Shown here one piece after another: positions 47,701 to 61,460 of a stretch of 64,000 nucleotides of DNA. Below the pieces are notes generated by a model. It saw only the letters and a list, made by a program, of their open reading frames with translations, had not been told where the DNA came from and searched no databases. The stretch covers positions 39,725,828-39,789,827 of the forward strand of contig NC_079876.1 in assembly GCF_029227915.1 (NCBI RefSeq). The letters are read 5' to 3'. Source of the DNA: Hydractinia symbiolongicarpus. Its lineage: Eukaryota; Cnidaria; Hydrozoa; Anthoathecata; Hydractiniidae. A program made the position numbers and the translations under genes. The number at the start of each line of letters is the position of its first letter. Positions within the stretch are counted from its first letter, which is position 1.

Positions 47701-48169
47701 GTAAACTCATTTCCCGAACGATTTTTTAAATTATTTTTTCACCACTAAAACACATGAGACTTGTAGTTTTCAAAAATGTTTTCATTTTTGATGAGACGCT
47801 GAATAAAAGAAGTTTAATCGCCGGCAAACGAAAAACCGCGATTTCCCGTAAATCGCGGGCTTGGCCCGTATAGTCGAATGTATACAAAAAAAGTACCCTG
47901 TGAGTAAACTCATTTCCCGAACGATTTTTTAATTTATTTTTTCACCACTAAAACGCATGAGACTTGTAGTTTTCAAAAATGTTTTCATTTTTGATGAGAC
48001 GCTGAATAAAAGAAGTTTAATCGCCGGCAAACGAAAACCCGCAACTTCCCGTAAATCCCGGACTCGGCCCGTATAGTCAAAAGTATACAAAGAAAGTACC
48101 CAGGGAGTAAACTCATTTGCCGAACGATTTTTTAAATTTTTTTTTCATACTAAAACGCATGAGACTTGT

Positions 48170-51100
48170 AGTTTTCAAAAATGTTTTCATTTTTGATGAG
48201 ACGCTGAATAAAAGAAGTTTAATCGCCGGCAAACGAAAACCTGCGATTTCCCGTAAATCCCGGATTCGGCCCGTATAGTCAAAAGTATACAAAGAAAGTA
48301 CCCAGGGAGTAAACTCATTTCCCAAACGATTTTTTAAATTATTATTTCACCACTAAAGCCCATGAGACTTGTAGTTTCTAAAAATGTTTTCATTTTTGAT
48401 GAGACGCTGAATAAAAGAAGTTTAATCGCCGGCAAACGAAAACCCGCGACTTCCGGTAAATCCCAGACTCGGTCCGTATAGTCAAAAGTATACAGAGAAA
48501 GTACCCAGGGAGTAAACTCATTTGCCGAACGATTTTTTAATTTTTTTTTTCATACTAAAACGCATGAGACTTGTAGTTTTCAAAAATTTTTTCATTTTTG
48601 ATGAGACGCTGAATAAAAGAAGTTTAATCGCCGGCAAACGAAAACCTGCGATTTCCCGTAAATCCCGGACTCGGCCCGTATAGTCAAAAGTATACAAAGA
48701 AAGTACCCTGCGAGTAAACTCATTTCCAGAACGATTTTTTAAATTATTATTTCACCACTAAAGCCCATGAGACTTTTAGTTTTTAAAAATGTTTTCATTT
48801 TTGATGAAACGCTGAATAAAAGAAGTTTAATCGCCGGCAAACGAAAAACCGCGATTTCCCGTAAATCCCGGGCTTGGCCCGTATAGTCGAATGTATACAA
48901 AAAAAGTACCCAGGAAGTAAACTCATTTCCCGAACGATTTTTTAATTTATTTTTTCACCACTGAAACGCATGAGACTTGTAGTTTTCAAAAATGTTTTCA
49001 TTTTTGATGAGACGCTGCATAAAAGAAGTTTAATCGCCGGCAAACGAAAACCTGCGATTTCCCGTAAATCCCGGACTCGGCCCGTATAGTCAAAAGTATA
49101 CAAAGAAAGTACCCAGGGAGTAAACTCATTTCCCAAACGATTTTTTAAATTATTATTTCACCACTAAAGCCCATGAGACTTGTAGTTTTTAAAAATGTTT
49201 TCATTTTTGATGAGACGCTGAATAAAAGAAGTTTAATCGCCGGCAAACGAAAACCCGCGACTTCCCGTAAATCCCGGACTCGGCCCGTATAGTCAAAAGT
49301 ATACAAAGAAAGTACCCAGGGAGTAAACTCATTTGCCGAACGATTTTTTAAATTTTTTTTTCATACTAAAACGTATGAGACTTGTAGTTTTCAAAAATGT
49401 TTTCATTTTTGATGAGACGCTGAATAAAAGAAGTTTAATCGCCGGCAAACGAAAACCTGCGATTTCCCGTAAATCCCGGACTCGGCCCGTATAGTCAAAA
49501 GTATACAAAGAAAGTACCCAGGAAGTAAACTCATTTCACGAACGATTTTTTAAATTATTTTGTCACCACTAAAACGCATGAGACTAGCAGTTTTCAAATT
49601 TGTTTTCATTTTTGATGAGACGCTGAATAAAAGAAGTTTAATCGCCGGCAAACGAAAACCCGCGACTTCCCGTAAATCCCGGACTCGGCCCGTATAGTCA
49701 AAAGTATACAAAGAAAGTACCCAGGGAGTAAACCCATTTCCCGAACGATTTTTTAAATTATATTTTCACCACTAAAACCCATGAGACTTGTAGTTTTTAA
49801 AAATGTTTTCAATTTTGATGAGACGCTATACAAAAGAAGTTTAATCGCCGGCAAACGAAAACCCGCGATTTCCCGTAAATCCCGGTCTCGGCCCGTATAG
49901 TCAAAAGTATACAAGGAAAGTACCCAGTGAGTAAACTCATTTCCCTAACGAATTTTTAAATTATTTTTTCACCACTAAAACGCATGAGACTTGTAGTTTT
50001 CAAAAATGTTTTCATTTGTGATGAGACGCTGAATAAAAGAAGTTTAATCGCCGGCAAACGAAAACCTGCGATTTCCCGTAAATCCAGGACTCGGCCCGGA
50101 TAGTCAAAAGTATACAAAGAAAGTACCCACAGTGTAAACTCATTTGCCGAACGATTTTTTAAAATTTTTTTTCATACTAAAACGCATGAGACTTGTAGTT
50201 TTCAAAAATGTTTTCATTTTTGATGAGACGCTGAATAAAAGAAGTTTAATCGCCGGCAAACGAAAACCTGCGATTTCCCGTAAATCCCGGACTCGGCCCG
50301 TATAGTCAAAAGTATACAAAGAAAGTACCCAGGGTGTAAACTCATTTCCCGAACGATTTTTTAAATTATTTTTTCACCACTAAAACACATGAGACTTGTA
50401 GTTTTCAAAAATGTTTTCATTTTTGATGAGACGCTGAATAAAAGATGTTTAATCGCCGGCAAAGGAAAACCCGCGATTTCCCGTAAATCCCGGGCTTGGC
50501 CCGTATAGTCGAATATATACAAAGAAAGTACCCTGCGAGTAAACTCATTTCCAGACAATTTTTTAAATTATTTTTTCACCACTAAAACACATGAGACTTG
50601 TAGTTTTTAAAAATGTTTTCATTTTTGATGAGACGCTGAATAAAAGATGTTTAATCGCCGGCAAACGAAAACCCGCGATTTCCCGTAAATCCCGGGCTTG
50701 GCCCGTATAGTCGAATATATACAAAGAAAGTACCCTGCGAGTAAACTCATTTCCAGAACGATTTTTTAAATTATTTTTTCACCACTAAAACCCATGAGAC
50801 TTGTAGTTTTTAAAAATGTTTTCAATTTTGATGAGACGCTATACAAAAGAAGTTTAATCGCCGGCAAACGAAAACCTGCGATTTCCCGTAAATCCCGGTC
50901 TCGCCCCGTATAGTCAAAAGTATACAAGGAAAGTACCCAGTGAGTAAACTCATTTCCCTAACGAATTTTTAAATTATTTTTTCACCACTAAAACGCATGG
51001 GACTTGTAGTTTTCAAAAATGTTTTCATTTGTGATGAGACGCTGAATAAAAGAAGTTTAATCGCCGGCAAACGAAAACCTGCGATTTCCCGTAAATCCAG

Positions 51101-51400
51101 GACTCGGCCCGGATAGTCAAAAGTATACAAAGAAAGTACCCACAGTGTAAACTCATTTGCCGAACGATTTTTTAAAATTTTTTTTCATACTAAAACGCAT
51201 GAGACTTGTAGTTTTCAAAAATGTTTTCATTTTTGATGAGACGCTGAATAAAAGAAGTTTAATCGCCGGCAAACAAAAACCTGCGATTTCCCGTAAATCC
51301 CGGACTCGGCCCGTATAGTCAAAAGTATACAAAGAAAGTACCCAGGGTGTAAACTCATTTCCCGAACGATTTTTTAAATTATTTTTTCACCACTAAAACA
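48170..51400. repeat. Segmental duplication C, right copy (3.2 kb, one monomer shorter)
   Basis: This is the partner of 44300-47700. Shared rare markers include GACGCTGCATAAAAG (45162 and 49014), TTTTGTCACCAC (45909 and 49558), GACGCTATACAAAAG and CCCGGATAGTC. Confidence 0.8.
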
Positions 51401-52860
51401 CATGAGACTTGTAGTTTTCAAAAATGTTTTCATTTTTGATGAGACGCTGAATAAAAGATGTTTAATCGCCGGCAAAGGAAAACCCGCGATTTCCCGTAAA
51501 TCCCGGGCTTGGCCCGTATAGTCGAATATATACAAAGAAAGTACCCTGCGAGTAAACTCATTTCCAGACAATTTTTTAAATTATTTTTTCACCACTAAAA
51601 CACATGAGACTTGTAGTTTTTAAAAATGTTTTCATTTTTGATGAGACGCTGAATAAAAGATGTTTAATCGCCGGCAAACGAAAACCCGCGATTTCCCGTA
51701 AATCCCGGGCTTGGCCCGTATAGTCGAATATATACAAAGAAAGTACCCTGCGAGTAAACTCATTTCCAGAACGATTTTTAAAATTATTTTTTCACCACTA
51801 AAACCCATGAGACTTGTAGTTTTTAAAAATGTTTTCAATTTTGATGAGACGCTATACAAAAGAAGTTTAATCGCCGGCAAACGAAAACCTGCGATTTCCC
51901 GTAAATCCCGGTCTCGCCCCGTATAGTCAAAAGTATACAAGGAAAGTACCCAGTGAGTAAACTCATTTCCCTAACGAATTTTTAAATTATTTTTTCACCA
52001 CTAAAACGCATGAGACTTGTAGTTTTCAAAAATGTTTTCATTTGTGATGAGACGCTGAATAAAAGAAGTTTAATCGCCGGCAAACGAAAACCTGCGATTT
52101 CCCGTAAATCCAGGACTCGGCCCGGATAGTCAAAAGTATACAAAGAAAGTACCCACAGTGTAAACTCATTTGCCGAACGATTTTTTAAAATTTTTTTTCA
52201 CCACTAAAACACATGAGACTTGTAGTTTTCAAAAATGTTTTCATTTTTGATGAGACGCTGAATAAAAGATGTTTAATCGCCGGCAAACGAAAACCCGCGA
52301 TTTCCCGTAAATCCCGGGCTTGGCCCGTATAGTCGAATATATACAAAGAAAGTACCCTGCGAGTAAACTCATTTCCAGAACGATTTTTTAAATTATTTTT
52401 TCACCACTAAAACGCATAAGACTTGTAGTTTTCAAAAATGTTTTCATTTTTGATGAGACTCTGAATAAGAGAAGTTTAATCGCCGGCAAACGAAAAACCG
52501 CGATTTCCCGTAAATCGCGGGCTTGGCCCGTATAGTCGAATGTATACAAAAAAAGTACCCTGTGAGTAAACTCATTTCCCGAACGATTTTTTAATTTATT
52601 TTTTCACCACTAAAACGCATGAGACTTGTAGTTTTCAAAAATGTTTTCATTTTTGATGAGACGCTGAATAAAAGAAGTTTAATCGCCGGCAAACGAAAAC
52701 CCGCAACTTCCCGTAAATCCCGGACTCGGCCCGTATAGTCAAAAGTATACAAAGAAAGTACCCAGGGAGTAAACTCATTTGCCGAACGATTTTTTAAATT
52801 TTTTTTTCATACTAAAACGCATGAGACTTGTAGTTTTCAAAAATGTTTTCATTTTTGATG
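49826..52860. repeat. 5-monomer higher-order repeat, period 1013 bp (three copies)
   Basis: CTATACAAAAGAAG occurs at 49826, 50839 and 51852; TTTCATTTGTGATGAG follows each at about 50020, 51033 and 52046; then GGACTCGGCCCGGATAGTC and CCCACAGTGTAAAC. Two copies also share the 3-bp-shorter CCAGACAATTTTTTAAATT (about 50550 and 51563). An ancestral pair lies at 46177 and 47191 (1014 bp). Confidence 0.85.
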
Positions 52861-53198
52861 AGACGCTGAATAAAAGAAGTTTAATCGCCGGCAAACGAAA
52901 ACCTGCGATTTCCCGTAAATCCCGGACTCGGCCCGTATAGTCAAAAGTATACAAAGAAAGTACCCTGCGAGTAAACTCATTTCCAGAACGATTTTTTAAA
53001 TTATTATTTCACCACTAAAGCCCATGAGACTTGTAGTTTTTAAAAATGTTTTCATTTTTGATGAGACGCTGAATAAAAGAAGTTTAATCGCCGGCAAACG
53101 AAAAACCGCGATTTCCCGTAAATCCCGGGCTTGGCCCGTATAGTCGAATGTATACAAAAAAAGTACCCAGGAAGTAAACTCATTTCCCGAACGATTTT

Positions 53199-54240
53199 TT
53201 AATTTATTTTTTCACCACTAAAACGCATGAGACTTGTAGTTTTCAAAAATGTTTTCATTTTTGATGAGACGCTGCATAAAAGAAGTTTAATCGCCGGCAA
53301 ACGAAAACCTGCGATTTCCCGTAAATCCCGGACTCGGCCCGTATAGTCAAAAGTATACAAAGAAAGTACCCAGGGAGTAAACTCATTTCCCAAACGATTT
53401 TTTAAATTATTATTTCACCACTAAAGCCCATGAGACTTGTAGTTTTTAAAAATGTTTTCATTTTTGATGAGACGCTGAATAAAAGAAGTTTAATCGCCGG
53501 CAAACGAAAACCCGCGACTTCCCGTAAATCCCGGACTCGGCCCGTATAGTCAAAAGTATACAAAGAAAGTACCCAGGGAGTAAACTCATTTGCCGAACGA
53601 TTTTTTAAATTCTTTTTTCATACTAAAACGCATGAGACTTGTAGTTTTTAAAAATGTTTTCATTTTTGATGAGACGCTGAATAAAAGAAGTTTAATCGCC
53701 GGCAAACGAAAAACCGCGATTTCCCGTAAATCCCGGGCTTGGCCCGTATAGTCGAATGTATACAAAAAAAGTACCCAGGAAGTAAACTCATTTCCCGAAC
53801 GATTTTTTAATTTATTTTTTCACCACTAAAACGCATGAGACTTGTAGTTTTCAAAACTGTTTTCATTTTTGATGAGACGCTGCATAAAAGAAGTTTAATC
53901 GCCGGCAAACGAAAACCTGCGATTTCCCGTAAATCCCGGACTCGGCCCGTATAGTCAAAAGTATACAAAGAAAGTACCCAGGGAGTAAACTCATTTCCCA
54001 AACGATTTTTTAAATTATTATTTCACCACTAAAGCCCATGAGACTTGTAGTTTTTAAAAATGTTTTCATTTTTGATGAGACGCTGAATAAAAGAAGTTTA
54101 ATCGCCGGCAAACGAAAAACCGCGATTTCCCGTAAATCCCGGGCTTGGCCCGTATAGTCGAATGTATACAAAAAAAGTACCCAGGAAGTAAACTCATTTC
54201 CCGAACGATTTTTTAATTTATTTTTTCACCACTAAAACGC
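53199..54240. repeat. Trimer higher-order repeat, period 608 bp
   Basis: Units starting at 53199 and 53807 share GACGCTGCATAAAAG, TTTTTTAATTTATTTTTTC and the AAAAACCGCG neighbour. The related single copies at 45090 and 48942 show that the trimer was expanded from part of segmental duplication C. Confidence 0.75.
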
Positions 54241-54943
54241 ATGAGACTTGTAGTTTTCAAAAATGTTTTCATTTTTGATGAGACGCTGAATAAAAGAAGT
54301 TTAATCGCCGGCAAACGAAAACCTGCGATTTCCCGTAAATCCCGGACTCGGCCCGTATAGTCAAAAGTATACAAAGAAAGTACCCAGGGAGTAAACCCAT
54401 TTCCCGAACGATTTTTTAAATTATTTTTTCACCACTAAAACGCATGAGACTTGTAGTTTCCAAAAATGTTTTCATTTGTGATGAGACGCTGAATAAAAGA
54501 AGTTTAATCGCCGGCAAACGAAAACCTGCGATTTCCCGTAAATCCAGGACTCGGCCCGGATAGTCAAAAGTATACAAAGAAAGTACCCACGGTGTAAACT
54601 CATTTGCCGAACGATTTTTTAAAAATTTTTTTCATACTAAAACGCATGAGACTTGTAGTTTTCAAAAATGTTTTCATTTTTGATGAGACGCTGAATAAAA
54701 GAAGTTTAATCGCCGGCAAACGAAAACCTGCGATTTCCCGTAAATCCCGGACTCGGCCCTTATAGTCAAAAGTATACAAAGAAAGTACCCAGGGAGTAAA
54801 CTCATTTCCCAAACGATTTTTTAAATTATTATTTCACCACTAAAGCCCATGAGACTTGTAGTTTTTAAAAATGTTTTCAATTTTGATGAGACGCTGAACA
54901 AAAGAAGTTTAATCGACGGCAAACGAAAACCCGCGACTTCCCG

Positions 54944-54963
54944 TAAATCCCGGTAAATCCCGG
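54944..54963. repeat. 10-bp internal tandem duplication inside one monomer
   Basis: TAAATCCCGG is present twice in a row (54944-54953 and 54954-54963), making this monomer longer than its neighbours. It sits in an otherwise ordinary GGTCTCGG monomer and looks like replication slippage between CCCGG repeats. Confidence 0.9.
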
Positions 54964-55899
54964 TCTCGGCCCGTATAGTCAAAAGTATACAAGGAAAGTA
55001 CCCAGTGAGTAAACTCATTTCCCTAACGAATTTTTAAATTATTTTTTCACCACTAAAACGCATGAGACTTGTAGTTTTCAAAAATGTTTTCATTTTTGAT
55101 GAGACGCTGAATGAAAGAGGTTTAATCGCCTACAAACGAAAACCTGCGATTTCCCGTAAATCCCGGACTCGGCCCGTATAGTCAAAAGTATACAAAGAAA
55201 GTACCCAGGGAGTAAACCCATTTCCCGAACGATTTTTTAAATTATATTTTCACCACTAAAGCGCATGAGACTTGTAGTTTTTAAAAATGTTTTCAATTTT
55301 GATGAGACGCTATACAAAAGAAGTTTAATCGCCGGCAAACGAAAACCCGCGATTTCCCGTAAATCCCGGTCTCGGCCCGTATAGTCAAAAGTATACAAGG
55401 AAAGTACCCAGTGAGTAAACTCATTTCCCTAACGAATTTTTAAATTATTTTTTCACCACTAAAACGCATGAGACTTGTAGTTTTCAAAAATGTTTTCATT
55501 TGTGATGAGACGCTGAATAAAAGAAGTTCAATCGCCGGCAAACGAAAACCTGCGATTTCCCGTAAATCCCGGACTCGGTCCGGATAGTCAAAAGTATACA
55601 AGGAAAGTACTCAGTGAGTAAACTCATTTCCCTAACGAATTTTTAAATTATTTTTTCACCACTAAAACGCATGAGACTTGTAGTTTTCAAAAATGTTTTC
55701 ATTTTTGATGAAACGCTGAATAAAAGAAGTTTAATCGCCGGCAAACGAAAACCTGCGATTTCCCGTAAATCCTGGACTCGGCCCATATAGTCAAAAGTAT
55801 ACAAAGCAAGTACCCACGGTGTAAACTCATTTCCCAAACGATTTTTTAATTTATTTTTTCACCACTAAAACGCATGAGACTTGTAGTTTTCAAAAATGT

Positions 55900-57540
55900 T
55901 TTCATTTTTGATGAGACGCTGAATAGAAGAAGTTTAATCGCCGGCAAACGAAAACCTGCGATTTCCCGTAAATCCCGGACTCGGCCCGTATAGTCAAAAG
56001 TATACAAAGAATGTACCCAAGGAGTAAACTCATTTCCCAAACGATTTTTTAAAATATTATTTCACCACTAAAGCCCATGAGACTTGTAGTTTTTAAAAAT
56101 GTTTTCATTTTTGATGAGACGCTGAATAAAAGAAGTTTAATCGCCGGCAAACGAAAACCCGCGATTTCCCGTAAATCCCGGACTCGGCCCGTATAGTCAA
56201 AAGTATACAAGGAAAGTACCCAGTGAGTAAACTCATTTACCGAACGAATTTTTAAAATAATTTTGCACCAATAAAACGCATGAGACTTGTAGTTTTCAGA
56301 AATGTTTTCATTTTTGATGAGACGCTTAATGAAAGTGGTTTAATCGCCGGCAAACGAAAACCCGCGATTTCCCGTAAATCCCGGGCTTGGCCCATATAGT
56401 CGAATGTATACAAAGAAAGTACCCTGTGAGTAAACTCATTTCCAAAACGATTTTTTAAATTATCTTTTCACCACTAAAACGCTTGAGACTTGTAGTTTTC
56501 AAAAATGTTTTCATTTTTGATGAGACGCTGAATAAAAGAAGTTTAATCGCCGGCAAACGAAAACCCGCCATTTCCCGTAAACCCCGGACTCGGCCCGAAT
56601 AGTCAAAAGTATACAAAGAAAGTACCCAGGGAGTAAACTCATTTCCCGAACGATTTTTTAAATTATTTTTTCACCACTAAAACGCATGAGACTTGTAGTT
56701 TTCAAAAATGTTTTCATTTTTGATGAGACGCTGAATAGAAGAAGTTTAATCGCGGCAAACGAAAACCTGCGATTTCCCGTAAATCCCGGACTCGGCCTGT
56801 ATAGTCAAAAGTATACAAAGAATGTACCCAAGGAGTAAACTCATTTCCCAAACGATTTTTTAAATTATTATTTCACCACTAAAGCCCATGAGACTTGTAG
56901 TTTTTAAAAATGTTTTCATTTTTGATGAGACGCTGAATAAAAGAAGTTTAATCGCCGGCAAACGAAAACCCGCGATTTCCCGTAAATCCCGGACTCGGCC
57001 CGTATAGTCAAAAGTATACAAGGAAAGTACCCAGTGAGTAAACTCATTTACCGAACGAATTTTTAAAATATTTTTGCACCACTAAAACGCATGAGACTTG
57101 TAGTTTTCAGAAATGTTTTCATTTTTGATGAGACGCTTAATGAAAGTGGTTTAATCGCCGGCAAACGAAAACCCGCGATTTCCCGTAAATCCCGGGCTTG
57201 GCGCATATAGTCGAATGTATACAAAGAAAGTACCCTGTGAGTAAACTCATTTCCAAAACGATTTTTTAAATTATCTTTTCACCACTAAAACGCTTGAGAC
57301 TTGTAGTTTTCAAAAATGTTTTCATTTTTGATGAGACGCTGAATAAAAGAAGTTTAATCGCCGGCAAACGAAAACCCGCCATTTCCCGTAAACCCCGGAC
57401 TCGGCCCAAATAGTCAAAAGTATACAAAGAAAGTACCCAGGGAGTAAACTCATTTCCCGAACGATTTTTTAAATTATTTTTTCACCACTAAAACGCATGA
57501 GACTTGTAGTTTTCAAAAATGTTTTCATTTTTGATGAGAC
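55900..57540. repeat. 4-monomer higher-order repeat, period 811 bp
   Basis: ACTCATTTACCGAACG lies at 56231 and 57042, followed in both cases by a TTTTGCACCA variant; GAATAGAAGAAG recurs near 55921 and 56732. The period is one base short because the second unit has ATCGCGGCAAACG near 56749. Confidence 0.75.
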
Positions 57541-58299
57541 GCTTAATGAAAGAGGTTTAATCGCCGGCAAACGAAAACCCGCGATTTCCCATAAATCCCG
57601 GGGTTGGCCCATATAGTCGAATGTATACAAAGAAAGTACCCTGTGAGTAAACTCATTTCCAAAACGATTTTTTAAATTATCTTTTCACCACTAAAACGCT
57701 TGAGACTTGTAGTTTTCAAAAATGTTTTCATTTTTGATAAGACGCTGAATAAAAGAAGTTTAATCGCCGGCAAACGAAAACCCGCCATTTCCCGTAAACC
57801 CCGGACTCGGCCCGAATAGTCAAAAGTATACAAAGAAAGTACCCAGGCAGTAAACTCATTTCCCGAACGATTTTTTAAATTATTTTTTCACCACTAAAAC
57901 GCATGAGACTTGTAGTTTTCAAAAATGTTTTCATTTTTGATGAGACGCTGAATAAAAAAGGTTTAATCGCCGGCAAACGAAAACCTGCGATTTCCCGTAA
58001 ATCCCGGACTCGGCCCGTATAGTCAAAAGTATACAAAGAAAGTACCCGGGGTGTAAACTCATTTCCCGAACGATTTTTAAATTATTAGTTCACCACTAAA
58101 GCCCTTGAAACTTGTAGTTTTCAAAAATGTTTTCATTTTTGATGAGACTCTTAATGAAAGAGGTTTAATCGCCGGCAAACGAAAACCTGCGATTTCCCGT
58201 AAATCCCGGGCTTGGCCCGTATAGTCAAATGTATACAAAGAAAGTACCCTGTGAGTGAACTCATTTCCAGAACGATTTTTTAAATTATTTTTTCACCAC

Positions 58300-61200
58300 T
58301 AAAACGCATAAGACTTGTAGTTTTCAAAAATGTTTTCATTTCTGATGAGAAGCTGAATAAAAGAAGTTTAACCGCCGGCAAACGAAAACCTGCGATTTCC
58401 CGTAAATCCCTGGCTTGGCCCGTATAGTCGAATGTATACAAAGATAGTACCCAGGGAGTAAACGCATTTCCCGAACGATTTTTTAAATTATTTTTTCACC
58501 ACTATAACGCATGAGACTTGTAGTTTTCAAAAATGTTTTCATTTTTGATGAGACGCTGAATAAAAAAGGTTTAATCGCCGGCAAACGAAAACCTGCGATT
58601 TCCCGTAAATCCCGGACTCGGCCCGTATAGTCAAAAGTATACAAAGAAAGTACCCGGGGTGTAAACTCATTTCCCGAACGATTTTTAAATTATTATTTCA
58701 CCACTAAAACGCATAAGACTTGTAGTTTTCAAAAATGTTTTCATTTCTGATGAGAAGCTGAATAAAAGAAGTTTAACCGCCGGCAAACGAAAACCTGCGA
58801 TTTCCCGTTAATCCCTGGCTTGGCCCGTATAGTCGAATGTATACAAAGATAGTACCCAGGGAGTAAACTCATTTCCCAAACGATTTTTTAAATTTTTTTT
58901 TCACCACTAAAACGCATGAGACTTGTAGTTTTCAAAAATGTTTTCATTTTTGATGAGACGCTTAATGAAAGAGGTTTAATCGCCGGCAAACGAAAACCCG
59001 CGATTTCCCGTAAATCCCGGGCTTGGCCCATATAGTCGAATGTATACAAAAAAAGTACCCTGTGAGTAAACTCATTTCCAAAACGATTTTTTAAATTATC
59101 TTTTCACCACTAAAACGCTTGAGACTTGTAGTTTTCAAAAATGTTTTCATTTTTGATGAGACGCTGAATAAAAGAAGTTTAATCGCCGGCAAACGAAAAC
59201 CCGTCATTTCCCGTAAACCCCGGACTCGGCCCGAATAGTCAAAAGTATACAAAGAAAGTACCCAGGGAGTAAACTCATTTCCCGAACGATTTTTTAAATT
59301 ATTTTTTCACCACTAAAACGCATGAGACTTGTAGTTTTCAAAAATGTTTTCATTTTTGATGAGACGCTGAATAAAAAAGGTTTAATCGCGGGCAAACGAA
59401 AACCTGCGATTTCCCGTAAATCCTGGACTCGGCCCGTATAGTCAAAAAAATACAAAGAAAGTACCCAGGGTGTAAACTCATTTCCCGAACGATTTTCAAA
59501 TTATTATTTCACCACTAAAGCCCATGAGACTTGTAGTTTTTAAAAATGTTTTCATTTCTGATGAGACGCTTAATAAAAGAGGTTTAATCGCCGGCAAACG
59601 AAATCCCGCGACTTCCCGTAAATTCCGGACTTGGCCCGTATAGTCGAATGTATACAAAGAAAGTACCCAGGGAGTAAACTCATTTCCCGAACGATTTTTT
59701 AATTTTTTTTTTCACCACTAAAACGCATGAGACTTGTAGTTTTCAAAAATGTTTTCATTTTTGATGAGACGCTTAATGAAAGAGGTTCAATCGCCGACAA
59801 ACGAAAACCCGCGATTTCACGTAAATCCCGGGCTTGGCCCGTATAGTCAAATGTATACAAAGAAAGTACCCTGTGAGTGAACTCATTTCCAGAACGATTT
59901 TTTAAATTATTTTTTCACCACTAAAACGCATAAGACTTGTAGTTTTCAAAAATGTTTTCATTTCTGGTGAGAAGCTGAATAAAAGAAGTGTACCGCCGGC
60001 AAACAAAAACCTGCGATTTCCCGTAAATCCCTGGCTTGGCCCGTATAATCAAAAGTATACAAAGATAGTACCCAGGGAGTAAACTCATTTCCCGAACGAT
60101 TTTTTAATTTATTTTTTCACCACTAAAACGCATAAGACTTGTAGTTTTCAAAAATGTTTTCATTTTGGATGAGACGCTGAATAAAAGAAGTTTAATCGCC
60201 GGCAAACGAAAACCTGCGATTTTCCGTAAATCCCGGACTCGGCTCGTATAGTCAAAAGTATACAAAGAAAGTACCCAGGGAGTAAACTAATTTCCCAAAC
60301 GATTTTTTAAATTATTATTTCACCACTAAAGCCCATGAGACTTGTAGTTTTTAAAAATGTTTTCATTTTTGATGAGACGCTGAATAAAAGAAGTTTAATC
60401 GCCGGCAAACGAAAACCCGCGACTTCTCGTAAATCCCTGGCTTGGCCCGTATAGTCAAAAGTATACAAAGAAAGTACCCAGGGATTAAACTCATTTCATG
60501 AACGATTTTTTAAATTTTTTTTTCACCACTAAAACGCATGAGACTTGTAGTTTTCAGAAATGTTTTCATTTTTGATGAGACGCTTAATGAAAGAAGTTTA
60601 ATCGCCGGCAAACGAAAACCCGCGATTTCCCGTAAATCCCGGGCTTGGCCCGTATAGTCGAATGTATACAAAGAAAGTACCCTGTGAGTAAACTCATTTC
60701 CAAAACGATTTTTTAAATTATCTTTTCACCACTAAAACGCTTGAGACTTGTAGTTTTTAAAAATGTTTTCATTTTTGATGAGACGCTGAATAAAAAAGGT
60801 TTAATCGCCGGCAAACGAAAACCTGCGATTTCCCGTAAATCCCGGACTCGGCCCGTATAGTCAAAAGTATACAAAGAAAGTACCCGGGGTGTAAACTCAT
60901 TTCCCGAACGATTTTTAAATTATTATTTCACCACTAAAGCCCATGAGACTTGTAGTTTTAAAAATGTTTTCATTTTTGATGAGACGCCTAATAAAAGAGG
61001 TTTAATCGCCGGCAAACGAAATCCCGTGACTTCCCGTAAATCCCGGGCTTGGCCCGTATAGTCGAATGTATACAAAGAAAGTACCCAGGGAGTAAACTCA
61101 TTTCCCGAACGATTTTTTAAATTTTTTTTTCACCACTAAAACGCATGAGACTTGTAGTTTTCAAAAATGTTTTCATTTTTGATGAGACGCCTAATGAAAG

Positions 61201-61460
61201 AGGTTTAATCGCCGGCAAACGAAAACCCGCGATTTCCCGTAAATCCCGGGCTTGGCCCGTATAGTCAAATGTATACAAAGAAAGTACCCTGTGAGTAAAC
61301 TCATTTCCAGAACGATTTTTTAAATTATTTTTTCACCACTAAAACGCATAAGACTTGTAGTTTTCAAAAATGTTTTCATTTCTGATGAGAAGCTGAATAA
61401 AAGAAGTTTAACCGCCGGCAAACGAAAACCTGCGATTTCCCGTAAATCCCTGGCTTGGCC
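58300..61460. repeat. Satellite segment rich in the ATTTCTGATGAGAAGCTG variant
   Basis: Monomers carrying CATAAGACTTGTAG, ATTTCTGATGAGAAGCTG and TTTAACCGCCGGC with AATCCCTGGCTTGG appear near 58310, 58712, 61347 and 63580, with a related form near 59930 (and a distant relative near 20590-20640). Spacing is irregular, so this is a scattered subfamily and not one clean higher-order repeat. Confidence 0.65.
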
